Below are positions 15,025-22,573 of a stretch of 27,362 bases of DNA, one piece after another. Numbering within the stretch: the first letter of the stretch is position 1; every line of letters begins with the position of its first letter. The notes below the pieces were generated by a model. It saw only the letters and a program-made list of their open reading frames with translations. It was not told the DNA's origin and did not search any database. Source of the DNA: a virus; the IMG/VR virus record IMGVR_UViG_3300030000_000042, positions 1-27,362 of that record; one strand, written 5' to 3'. A program made the position numbers and the translations under genes.

Positions 15025-16320
15025 ATGAAAACATACCTGCCACAAATAGAGCGGAGGATATTTGTACGCCCGAATCAAACATTCGGCATACTAAATTACG
15101 ACCTGGATAATGCTTATCCGCAACGCATGCTCGAACTGGTAGCCGCCTCTCCTACTGCTAAAGATTGCTGGAACAAACGAGCCAAATTTATCGGCGGAAA
15201 TGGTTTTGAAGAACCGGACCTGGGGAAACAAATAATCAATCCAAAAGGACTAACGGTAGCTAAACTGTTAAAAGCTGTTGCCACCGATAAGGCCCTGTTT
15301 ACCGGTTTTGGCATACATGTAAATTACAATGCAAATTTTAAAATAGCATCGGTAAATTATGTAAAATTTGAGGATATCCGCCTGGGAGATACCGATTGCC
15401 CGGAAACGGCCGAAAAATATGCCATTTACTCCGACTGGGGCCGCAAAACGTGGAAGAACATCATGCGCAGTAAAATCGCTTTTCTGGATAAATACAACCC
15501 GGACGAACAGGTTATTAAAAACCAGGTGCTGGTAGCAGGCGGATGGGATAAATACAAAGGGCAGCTATTTTACTTCAATCCCGAAGTAGATGATTATCCG
15601 TTAATAGAAGCAGATTCGGTTTGGGAAGATTTTGAAACGGAGGCCGGCATAAAGATCTTTAACAACAGAGAAGTTACCACCGGCTTTTTACCCTCAACTA
15701 TGCTTTTTATGCAGGCCCGCAGGGAAGAAGCTGATAACAGCCGGCCAGATAACGATGAACTGCCTTATGCTAACATGCCATCGCAGCTGGAAAAAGACCT
15801 GGGCTCGTTTCAGGGAGCAAAAAGCGCGCAAAAGATCATTGTAATTGAGTATGAGGATGAAACGTCAAAACCGGAGTTTAAGCCCTATTCCATCCAAAAT
15901 AACGACAAACTTTTTGAAACGACCGAAAAATCAGTAGAGGCCCGCATTATCAAGGGGTTTTCGGTACCAAAAGAACTCATCAACGCTGAAGGTGCCTCAA
16001 GCCTAAGCAACGGCGGAGAAAAGAAAGCAGCTATAACCGAATTCAACGACAATACCGCTCCCGACAGGCAGGAACTATCCGAAACCTTTGCCGAAATATT
16101 CAGCCGCTATTATTTGGATATTAACCCCGCTGATAACTGGAACATATTACAGGTGCCTGCTAACGTGGCCGATGATATTACGGGCATAAAAGCCGGTGCC
16201 AGCATCAATCAATTACTACTGGCGGATATACCTGCCGAAAATAAAATAGCCACACTAATTTATGTTTATGGCTTTAAGCAAGCCGAAGCGGAAGCGATGT
16301 GCGGCCCCCTGGCCCGCTAA
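15025..16320 (+). CDS. Phage portal protein
   Basis: A 431-residue protein beginning at ATG 15025. Features fitting a portal, the dodecameric ring for DNA entry and exit, are an N-terminal segment with NAYPQRMLELVAASPTAKDC (residues about 30-49), a central alpha/beta region, and a C-terminal helical part (VEARIIKGFSVPKELINAEG, then SLSNGGEKKAAITEFNDN). The segment 'f.vP.ell........n..e......F......P....l...f' is typical of portal stem and wing regions. The stop codon lies in the left arm of the next repeat. Its place after the capsid gene is unusual; portals normally precede capsid genes. No terminase gene is adjacent. Confidence 0.75.
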   Translation: MKTYLPQIERRIFVRPNQTFGILNYDLDNAYPQRMLELVAASPTAKDCWNKRAKFIGGNGFEEPDLGKQIINPKGLTVAKLLKAVATDKALFTGFGIHVNYNANFKIASVNYVKFEDIRLGDTDCPETAEKYAIYSDWGRKTWKNIMRSKIAFLDKYNPDEQVIKNQVLVAGGWDKYKGQLFYFNPEVDDYPLIEADSVWEDFETEAGIKIFNNREVTTGFLPSTMLFMQARREEADNSRPDNDELPYANMPSQLEKDLGSFQGAKSAQKIIVIEYEDETSKPEFKPYSIQNNDKLFETTEKSVEARIIKGFSVPKELINAEGASSLSNGGEKKAAITEFNDNTAPDRQELSETFAEIFSRYYLDINPADNWNILQVPANVADDITGIKAGASINQLLLADIPAENKIATLIYVYGFKQAEAEAMCGPLAR

Positions 16321-16400
16321 AGGGGGGAAAGAGGATCTAAAATCAAATCATTTACAATAATTAACTTTTAAAAACTCCCCCTTTAGGGGGCTGGGGGGCA
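16317..16400. repeat. Intergenic 'cccccttta ggggg' inverted repeat
   Basis: CTAAAGGGGG (16317-16326), which includes the portal stop codon, is the exact inverse of CCCCCTTTAG (16377-16386). The right side continues GGGGCTGGGGGGC. The word CCCCTTTAGGGGGCTGGGGGGC resembles a spacer I recall as common between Bacteroidota genes (memory only). The next ATG is at 16403. Confidence 0.75.
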
Positions 16401-16402
16401 TC

Positions 16403-17035
16403 ATGAACACCATTTATCTCATCAACCAAACAACATTTCAAAACTACGAGGACATCTCCGTAAATATAAAGCCTGAGCGGCTTAACGTTTTCATCAAAAA
16501 AGCGCAGGACCTTGACCTTAAACCATTTTTGGGGCATGCCTTGTATTACGATTTCATCCAGCATTTTAACAGTGATGGAACACTACAGGATACCGCGCCT
16601 CAACCTTATAAAGACCTGTTGAACGGTAGCGAATACCTGGATAAATACGGCCATATCGTTTTGTATGAAGGCTTGCTGCCTGCGTTGGTTTATTTCACCT
16701 TCGCCAGGTTTATTGAGGCCGATGCAGTACACTATACCGCTACCGGCCCGGTTGTGAAACATCATGATATGGGCGACCCGGTGGCACCAAAGGATATTGT
16801 AAAACTGGTGCAGCAGCAGCGCAGCGTAGCCAATGCTCATGCCAACGAAGTAGAGAAATTTCTTTGGGATAATAAAGACGATTTCCCTTTATGGCGGTAC
16901 AACGGCAAAAATAAAAGCAGCCGCCAGTCGGGTCCGCGGATCCGCAGTGTCGATCGTACCAGTTTCAACTTCCCATCCGGCTACGATCCTTCAGGCGCAG
17001 ACAGCTACCTGCCCATTACCGAATTCATGAACTAA
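16403..17035 (+). CDS. Head-tail connector-like protein (DUF6712 type)
   Basis: A 210-residue protein starting MNTIYLINQTTFQNYEDIS, followed by IKPERLNVFIKKAQDLDLKP and a helical middle region (LPALVYFTFARFIEADAVHYT). The opening 'I.ei....i....l.....I..Aq...l.p.lG...y..l' is the signature I associate with DUF6712 proteins, found next to portal genes in Bacteroidota phages and presumed to form the head-tail connector. The C-terminus is basic and then Ser/Pro/Asp-rich. Position right after the portal gene supports the role. The family name is from memory. Confidence 0.65.
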   Translation: MNTIYLINQTTFQNYEDISVNIKPERLNVFIKKAQDLDLKPFLGHALYYDFIQHFNSDGTLQDTAPQPYKDLLNGSEYLDKYGHIVLYEGLLPALVYFTFARFIEADAVHYTATGPVVKHHDMGDPVAPKDIVKLVQQQRSVANAHANEVEKFLWDNKDDFPLWRYNGKNKSSRQSGPRIRSVDRTSFNFPSGYDPSGADSYLPITEFMN

Positions 17036-17036
17036 A

Positions 17037-17100
17037 ACACGATTTGACAAGATTTAACCCATCATCGGTGAAATCATCTTCAAATCGGTGAAATCAAAAA
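17037..17100 (+). repeat. 'aaatcggtgaaatca' spacer before the fibre gene
   Basis: ATCGGTGAAATCA occurs at 17064-17076 and again at 17084-17096, preceded by CACGATTTGACAAGATT. A GTG at 17088, in frame with the fibre gene, lies within it and is an unlikely start. Confidence 0.6.
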
Positions 17101-17108
17101 AACACAAT

Positions 17109-19961
17109 ATGCCAACCGATAAAAAAATAAGCGAACTACCAGTAGCCACATCCATCAACGCCGCCGACACCTCGGTTCTGGTAAATGGCGGTACCGATTA
17201 CCAATACACGTTTACCTTGTTGCTTCAGTTTTTAGAGGCTAACCTTAATACGGGTGCAAAAATTTCTTTCGGCACTGCATTGCCCCAAAATACAAGCGGC
17301 AATAACGGCGACGTGTTTGTAAACACTTCAGCTGGCTCATTTGCACAAAAGGTATCCGGAACCTGGACGGTGGTTTACACCCTCCCTGCGGCAAATGCTG
17401 CCGATGGTGCCTTACTTTACGGTGCAGGTGTCCCGGGATCATCTACAGGCAAAAATTCCGATAGCTACATCAACACCTTAACAGGCATTTTTTACAAAAA
17501 ATCCTCGGGCACATGGGCGCAGGTATTTTCCATGGCAACAGGGCCGCAAGGCCCACAGGGTACCGCCGGAACAAATGGAACAAACGGAACCGACGGCAAC
17601 ACCATTTTATTTGGCTCAGCAAATCCATCAAACAGCACAACCGGGATTGACGGGAATTTTTACATCAATACAAACACCTATACCTTGTTTGGACCAAAAA
17701 CCGCAGGAGATTGGGGCGATGGCATATCACTTGTTGGTACGGGCATACAAACCGGAGGCACAGCGGGTCAAATATTGGTGAAAGCCGACGCTACAGATTT
17801 CAATACTGAATGGGAGGACAACTCATTTGCTAATCTCTCCGGTCAACCGGGCGATAATCCCAATATGGCAGCTGCTTTGGCAGATAAGCAAAATACCTTA
17901 GGCTTTACCCCCGAAAATATTGCCAATAAAAACATAGCAGGAGGATACGCCGGATTAGATGGTGGCGGCAAGGTTGCTGCCGCGCAATTGCCCAGCTATG
18001 TTGATGATGTACTTGAATATGCAAATTTTGCGGCACTCCCTGGTACAGGCGAAACGGGCAAAATATATGTTACGCTTGATACCAATAAGGAATACAGGTG
18101 GAGCGGCTCTACATATATCCAATTAGTTGCTTCTCCCGGCTCCACCGATTCGGTTCCAGAAGGTAGTACTAACTTATATTTTACGGCCGCCAGGGTTTTG
18201 GCTGTTGTTTTAAACGGATTAAGCTTTGGCACAGTTTCGGCAGTAACGGCTACCGACAGTATTTTAGTAGCTTTCGGCAAGTTGCAGGCGCAGATAAATA
18301 ACCTGTTTTTTGCCGGGGGTGTTTTAACAGGCTACGCATCAACTACCGGCACCATAACCGCAACCGACACCATTTTATCGGCCGTAGGGAAACTAAACGG
18401 CAATATGGGAGCTTTACCGGCCGCCGTTTGGGGCAGCATCACCGGCAGCATCGGCTCACAAACTGACCTGCAAAATACCCTCGCTGCAAAGCTTAATGCC
18501 TTAGTACCTACTGCTGTAAAAACCGGTGCTTATACGCTGGCAGCAAGCGACTATGTACCCGTTAACACCACGTCTGGAACTGTGCCACTCACATTGCCAA
18601 CAGCGCCGGCAAACGGCACCATAGCGGGCGCTAAAATGGTTATCCAAAGCGACACAAATACCGCAACCATCACAACTGGTGGCAGCGACGTATTTAACAA
18701 GTTGGGGGGCAGCACAATCATCACATTGTCGCTGGTTAACCAGGGCTTAATACTGCTGTACAATAGCGGCATCTGGCATGTGCTGGCCGACGATCTGCCA
18801 CTATCTGCCCTTGATACCCGTTATTTAACATCAAGCAGTTCATTATCCTGGGCAAATGTGACAAGTTCGCCGACAACACTTGCAGGTTACGGCATTACTG
18901 ATATTCCAAGCCAAACCGGCAATAGTGGTAAATATTTAACCACCAATGATTCTGCAATGAGTTGGGCGACAATATCGGGGAGTGGCATGTCTAATCCCAT
19001 GACTGCAACAGGCGATATTATATTTGCAAGTTCAGGCTCTACACCGGCCAGACTTGCAATAGGCTCAAGCGGTCAGATATTGACTGTTGTTTCAGGAGCG
19101 CCTGCTTGGCAAACTTTAGGAACAAGTATTTATACTGCCGATGGCAGCTTGAGCGGTAACAGGACGATAACTTTATCGAGCCATACTTTTACTTTAAGCG
19201 ATAGTTCACCGGCTATCTATTTGGCGAACCCGGCTTATTCAGGTAGTTACATAACATCGCTGGGTTCCTTCGGTGGTGGCACAGGCCAATTAATATTAGG
19301 CAACAACGGCACTAATTGCATCCAGGCCGGTACAACCGGAACCGGCGGCTCATTAAACATTTATACGAATTGCACGAATGCGCAAGGCGTTACACCAAAT
19401 GGAAATCTGGCTTTGGCCTTTACCGCCGCCGGCAATGCCACCTTTGGTTATAATGCAATTGTAACAGGCTCGCTAACGGTAAACGGTTCGACAACCTTTG
19501 GAAATGTAGGATTCGGAACAGGAAGCGGCGGGGCGGTGTTGACAATAAGCGGAGCCGGTACCAATACCATGTACCAAAAGTTTAACAATGGCGGCGGCAA
19601 CTACTATATAGGGGTTTCAAGCTCAACTGGTGACGGCTTAATGGGTACATCATCAAACTACGCGTTTTGCATGCAAACGGAGAGTGCCCGTGATTTGATA
19701 TTCGGCACAACGAATACCGAAAGGATGCGGATTTGGAGTAATGGCCGAATGAGCATAAATAGCCACACCGATGATGCCGTGAATATGCTGCAGGTAAATG
19801 GCAGTGTCGTTGCAACGCAGTTGAGGATATCCGCTTTAAATGCCGATCCATCCAGTTCGACGGATACCGGAACTATTGGTGAAATTAGGCTAACCTCGAC
19901 CTATATCTATTTATGTACCGCTACTAACACATGGGTGAGGGTAGCTTTTTCGTTATTTTAA
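17109..19961 (+). CDS. Tail fibre protein with collagen-like segment
   Basis: A 950-residue protein from ATG 17109 (MPTDKKISELPVATSINAAD), an opening typical of phage fibre proteins. Three degenerate repeats at about 54-90, 104-140 and 168-206 follow the pattern 'fG...P..stG..Gd.yiNt.tg...kk.sGtW' and flank a short Gly-X-Y run (GPQGPQGTAGTNGTNGTDGN) at about 145-164. Later parts hold 'GGTAGQILVKADA', 'TARVLAVVLNGL' and long Gly/Thr/Ser beta repeats. The end (RMRIWSNGRMSINS, then VNGSVVATQLRISA) resembles fibre tips or chaperone-adjacent regions, but no S74 autoprotease motif was found. It probably binds the host surface. It is the last large virion gene and meets an inverted methyltransferase gene 44 bp downstream. 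Confidence 0.8.
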   Translation: MPTDKKISELPVATSINAADTSVLVNGGTDYQYTFTLLLQFLEANLNTGAKISFGTALPQNTSGNNGDVFVNTSAGSFAQKVSGTWTVVYTLPAANAADGALLYGAGVPGSSTGKNSDSYINTLTGIFYKKSSGTWAQVFSMATGPQGPQGTAGTNGTNGTDGNTILFGSANPSNSTTGIDGNFYINTNTYTLFGPKTAGDWGDGISLVGTGIQTGGTAGQILVKADATDFNTEWEDNSFANLSGQPGDNPNMAAALADKQNTLGFTPENIANKNIAGGYAGLDGGGKVAAAQLPSYVDDVLEYANFAALPGTGETGKIYVTLDTNKEYRWSGSTYIQLVASPGSTDSVPEGSTNLYFTAARVLAVVLNGLSFGTVSAVTATDSILVAFGKLQAQINNLFFAGGVLTGYASTTGTITATDTILSAVGKLNGNMGALPAAVWGSITGSIGSQTDLQNTLAAKLNALVPTAVKTGAYTLAASDYVPVNTTSGTVPLTLPTAPANGTIAGAKMVIQSDTNTATITTGGSDVFNKLGGSTIITLSLVNQGLILLYNSGIWHVLADDLPLSALDTRYLTSSSSLSWANVTSSPTTLAGYGITDIPSQTGNSGKYLTTNDSAMSWATISGSGMSNPMTATGDIIFASSGSTPARLAIGSSGQILTVVSGAPAWQTLGTSIYTADGSLSGNRTITLSSHTFTLSDSSPAIYLANPAYSGSYITSLGSFGGGTGQLILGNNGTNCIQAGTTGTGGSLNIYTNCTNAQGVTPNGNLALAFTAAGNATFGYNAIVTGSLTVNGSTTFGNVGFGTGSGGAVLTISGAGTNTMYQKFNNGGGNYYIGVSSSTGDGLMGTSSNYAFCMQTESARDLIFGTTNTERMRIWSNGRMSINSHTDDAVNMLQVNGSVVATQLRISALNADPSSSTDTGTIGEIRLTSTYIYLCTATNTWVRVAFSLF

Positions 19962-19974
19962 TAACAATTTGAGG

Positions 19975-19993
19975 TATAAAAACAAGTTTTATA
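19975..19993. terminator. Weak AT hairpin between convergent genes
   Basis: TATAAAA (19975-19981) and TTTTATA (19987-19993) pair around ACAAG in the 44-bp gap between the convergent fibre and methyltransferase genes. It could act as a two-way terminator, but the stem has no G:C pair. Confidence 0.3.
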
Positions 19994-20005
19994 TACTTTA
20001 AAATA

Positions 20006-20809
20006 TTAAGTTCTTTGAAATAGCACGCCGTAACCGACAACTGGTTCACCCTTTATCCTGCGAGTTCCAGTTTGATCTTCGACTGTTGCTTTTAATTGGT
20101 AATCTTTATTTAGGATTTCATAAAAGTAATTTTCACTTATATTGGTATGAGGATATTTAACTATCTTATCTTTGAATTGTCCCGGCAATTTACCAATACC
20201 GTTCTCACTTAATAAAGATTGTTGGATAGTAACTATATCCTCATTGCCCGTAATTAAACTTAACCGTGTAAGAAAAATATACTTAGCATTTATGCTGGTT
20301 AGTTTTTTTAGCATTTCACGCGGATCGGTGAGATACATGAGTGTACCGGAAGAAAACAGCAAGTCTATTTTTCCTGCTTGGGAAGCTAATTGAATGTCAT
20401 CATAAAAATGAAGTTCTTCGTTTTCTAACGTTTTAGCATGTTTACACATAGCAGAGGTTTCAACCACACACCAATTCAGTTTACAATTACTCAATATCTT
20501 TTTAAACATAAAATAATTAGCTCCGCAGGCTCCGCCAAAATCTAACACATTAATTTCATTTGAGGGTTGCATGCAGATATTTAAAACCGTTATACCAAAA
20601 GCCAAAGAGGCATCGATATGAATAGGTTCTTCGTCCAACTTTTTCTTGAAAAGTTTGGTTTTTTCTAATACCACTTCTACTATTTCGGTATCCTCGTATC
20701 CTAAGTCATTATTGCAATGAGTTAAAGCATCAGCATAAGACAGGTAAACTGGTTTTTGCTTTTCAAAAAACATAAAATCACGGATTGTGCCCATACGGAT
20801 TTTTAACAT
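20006..20809 (-). CDS. SAM-dependent methyltransferase, TIGR04325-like
   Basis: A 267-residue protein on the minus strand. It has a class I methyltransferase motif VLDFGGACG at 88-96, an acidic end to the next strand (WCVVETSAMC) and LLFSSGTLMYLTDP as the later substrate-side strand. The N-terminal YLSYADALTHCNND with LGYEDTEIVEVV resembles the 'f.sw.eA....gYd...i...v' start of TIGR04325 methyltransferases, which often sit in surface-polysaccharide loci. The substrate is unknown. It is the only clear minus-strand coding gene in the phage part, placed between the fibre and lysis genes. Start codons of this gene and the next are 22 bp apart and divergent, leaving no room for separate promoters. 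Surface-glycan methylation as lysogenic conversion is a reasonable inference. Confidence 0.7.
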   Translation of the reverse strand: MLKIRMGTIRDFMFFEKQKPVYLSYADALTHCNNDLGYEDTEIVEVVLEKTKLFKKKLDEEPIHIDASLAFGITVLNICMQPSNEINVLDFGGACGANYFMFKKILSNCKLNWCVVETSAMCKHAKTLENEELHFYDDIQLASQAGKIDLLFSSGTLMYLTDPREMLKKLTSINAKYIFLTRLSLITGNEDIVTIQQSLLSENGIGKLPGQFKDKIVKYPHTNISENYFYEILNKDYQLKATVEDQTGTRRIKGEPVVGYGVLFQRT

Positions 20810-20831
20810 GCGTCAAATAACACAAAAAATC

Positions 20832-21182
20832 ATGAAAATAACAAAAAAATTTACCAAACAACAACTTGAAGAAATCAGTCATTCAGCCAGTATTTTACGC
20901 ACATGCGATCAGATAAATTTCGATTTGGCAAACAATATTAATGCATGTAAATCAGCGTCGGACATAGAATTAAAAAAAATCAACGAGCTGATAGAAGCCA
21001 GAAAAAATGAAAACGACCATATCGAATCAAATTTGTTTGAAATCAACATACCAGATATAAAAGAAGCGGATTTTAAAGAAATCAATATTTCCGGGTACAA
21101 AGAAGTATTGTCGCCCATCGGATTAGTTAAATTCTTCTACCGAGATGCCTATTTCAATTTGATAGGATCGATCATTTTATAA
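20832..21182 (+). CDS. Small hypothetical phage protein
   Basis: A 116-residue protein, counted from ATG 20832 (MKITKKFTKQQLEEISHSAS). An earlier in-frame ATG at 20787 would overlap the divergent methyltransferase gene and lacks a leader. The N-terminal two thirds are helical and charged (ELKKINELIEARKNENDHIE), followed by an Ile/Lys-rich strand region and a hydrophobic C-terminus (FNLIGSIIL). I recognise no family. It is unusually AT-rich in codon choice compared with the structural genes, as is the neighbouring methyltransferase, suggesting that both were acquired together. Confidence 0.5.
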   Translation: MKITKKFTKQQLEEISHSASILRTCDQINFDLANNINACKSASDIELKKINELIEARKNENDHIESNLFEINIPDIKEADFKEINISGYKEVLSPIGLVKFFYRDAYFNLIGSIIL

Positions 21183-21227
21183 TCCACGCCAACCAGTAAA
21201 TAGTTGATTTAACACCAAAAAACAGAG

Positions 21228-21308
21228 ATGAAACATTTTTTTATAAAAGCGAAAGCGGCCTGGAAAGCCGATTCGCCAAAATGGGCGCCAAAGCGCAAAT
21301 ATTATTAG
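21228..21308 (+). CDS. 5' part of a frame-split membrane protein gene
   Basis: ATG 21228, after CAAAAAACAGAG, opens a 26-codon frame (MKHFFIKAKAAWKADSPKWA, then PKRKYY) that ends at TAG 21306-21308. A short basic helix ending in SPKWA is, as I recall, how a family of small Bacteroidota phage membrane proteins begins, and in them it is followed by hydrophobic segments. Here those segments are encoded in another frame (21281-21493). A -1 shift after the Lys codon at 21291-21293 would join them. Confidence 0.4.
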   Translation: MKHFFIKAKAAWKADSPKWAPKRKYY

Positions 21309-21493
21309 GTACGGCGGCCGGCGCATCCACTGCCATAGCCGCTATACCATGGCCCGGTAAATCGGCTGACATCGGCACCATTGCCGACTATGGCGCAGCC
21401 GCTTGTGGAGGCATAGCTGCCGCTATCCAGTTCTTGCAAAAAGCAGAACGCGAAATGGAATCAGATACACCCACATCCGCAACTATAAATTAA
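21281..21493 (+). CDS. Small membrane protein, 3' part of a frame-split gene (holin-like)
   Basis: Read from ATG 21281, this gives 70 residues with two Ala/Gly-rich hydrophobic stretches (ILLGTAAGASTAIAAIPW and YGAAACGGIAAAIQFL) and an acidic tail (EREMESDTPTS). The ATG has no A-rich leader and lies within the upstream frame, so it may not be a real start. A shift from the 21228 frame would give one protein of about 87 residues: basic N-terminal helix, SPKWA turn, two membrane segments. A holin-like or accessory lysis role is inferred from topology and from neighbouring lysis genes. Confidence 0.5.
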   Translation: MGAKAQILLGTAAGASTAIAAIPWPGKSADIGTIADYGAAACGGIAAAIQFLQKAEREMESDTPTSATIN

Positions 21494-21499
21494 ACATTC

Positions 21500-22000
21500 A
21501 TGGATAAAGCATCAATAGCCAAAATCAATATCGCCCATCCGAACCTAAGGCAAAATATGCTGGCCACTTATGTAAATGAAACACCGGTAAACGTTCACTC
21601 GTCAGTTTCGTGGAATATCATTATAGGTTCAGGTGTTACGTTTACAAATACTGGCTTAAGTACAACTTCTGGAGGCATTACCACAACCGGCACCATCAAC
21701 GGACTAGATAGCACCAGCATTTTTGTAAATAAGAGTGTTTTTGACTATGCTAACTCACAAGAGCCGATGCAGACTGGTAAGCTATATTGTAACCAGGCGA
21801 TGAATACTTTTATATATGGAGCGTCCGGCGCTCAGAATATTACAGTTCCGTCTGACACAACTTCACGTGGCTATAAGAATTTGACTTTAAACGGATCAGG
21901 GACTAAAACGCTTTTGGGAAATGTATCTGTTAAAGGAACTTATACGCTTACATCATCGGCTACACTCGATTCAAACGGGTTTTCACTTACTAATCCATAA
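21500..22000 (+). CDS. Chimeric protein: M15 endopeptidase-like start joined to an adhesin-like beta repeat
   Basis: A 166-residue protein. Residues 1-27 (MDKASIAKINIAHPNLRQ, then NMLATYVNE) match the opening I remember for phage M15 peptidoglycan endopeptidases (MDK.S...I...HP..R...L..Y). The catalytic HxH and zinc-binding parts that should follow are absent. Residues about 36-166 are instead Thr/Ser/Gly-rich beta sequence ending in NLTLNGSGTKTLLGNVSVKG and ATLDSNGFSLTNP, a repeat style of large Bacteroidota surface proteins or phage fibres. It looks like a recombination product in which a fibre or adhesin fragment replaced the enzyme body. Lysis activity is not expected; a lysozyme gene follows downstream. 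Confidence 0.55.
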   Translation: MDKASIAKINIAHPNLRQNMLATYVNETPVNVHSSVSWNIIIGSGVTFTNTGLSTTSGGITTTGTINGLDSTSIFVNKSVFDYANSQEPMQTGKLYCNQAMNTFIYGASGAQNITVPSDTTSRGYKNLTLNGSGTKTLLGNVSVKGTYTLTSSATLDSNGFSLTNP

Positions 22001-22019
22001 ACAAGAATCAAAGAAGTTA

Positions 22020-22266
22020 TCATCGTTCAGCGGGACCATATTTTACAAGGCTATCGTGTATTGCCTTTTCGGTCGCACTGTCTTTAGCGTTCAGGAATCC
22101 CATGGCTTCATATTTATTAAGGCCATCTGTCTTGTAACTGCCTGATTTTAGCCTGCTGCTTTAATTCCTTTTCGTTGACGGTGAGGAAATACAGCACAAT
22201 ACCACAACGGAGATTATAACTGTGAAAACTATGATCCCCCAAAATTCTATAATACTAAGATAGAAA
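22020..22266 (-). pseudogene. Possible decayed small membrane protein gene
   Basis: On the minus strand three frames in turn give plausible pieces: a membrane segment (IIEFWGIIVFTVIISVVVLC), a charged helix (VNEKELKQQAKIRQLQDRW) and a C-terminus (KYEAMGFLNAKDSATEKAIH, then DSLVKYGPAER) ending in TGA at 22020-22022. No start codon was found and at least two frameshifts are needed. The segment fills the 292-bp gap before the holin-like gene. Similarity to any family is unknown. Confidence 0.25.
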
Positions 22267-22292
22267 CTCCTAATTAAAAACTATAAACAAAA

Positions 22293-22514
22293 ATGAAAAC
22301 ATCAGGATTATTCAGCCTTAACCTGAACGATTTAGGGAAAGGTCTGTTAGTTGCCGTTGGCGGGGCCGTAATTGCCGCTATTGAAACTAGCCTAAAGGCC
22401 GGTTCATTAAACATTAACTGGCCGTCGATTGGCAGCGTGGCCTTAGCGGCCGGCTTGGCTTACCTGGGCAAAAATTTTTTTACGCCTGCAAAAACAATCA
22501 CATCTGCCCAATAA
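22293..22514 (+). CDS. Holin-like small membrane protein
   Basis: A 73-residue protein beginning MKTSGLFSLNLNDLGKGLLV. Two hydrophobic segments (about 17-34, GLLVAVGGAVIAAIE; about 45-63, SIGSVALAAGLAYLGK) are joined by a short polar loop, with a NFFTPAKT tail. This is the topology of small phage holins, which open the inner membrane so that the lysozyme can reach the cell wall. It lies 59 bp upstream of the lysozyme gene. I recall similar 'sGLf.ln..d..kal.va...a' proteins in Bacteroidota phages. Confidence 0.65.
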   Translation: MKTSGLFSLNLNDLGKGLLVAVGGAVIAAIETSLKAGSLNINWPSIGSVALAAGLAYLGKNFFTPAKTITSAQ

Positions 22515-22573
22515 AGTCCCTCCAACGCAAGGGCTGGGATACGGCTTATTCATAAACCAATAAACTTAAAAAA

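Noticed and set aside
17538-17600. Host collagen-like surface protein
   Set aside because: The Gly-X-Y run is short and set in a protein with a fibre-type start and position, so a phage fibre is the better reading.
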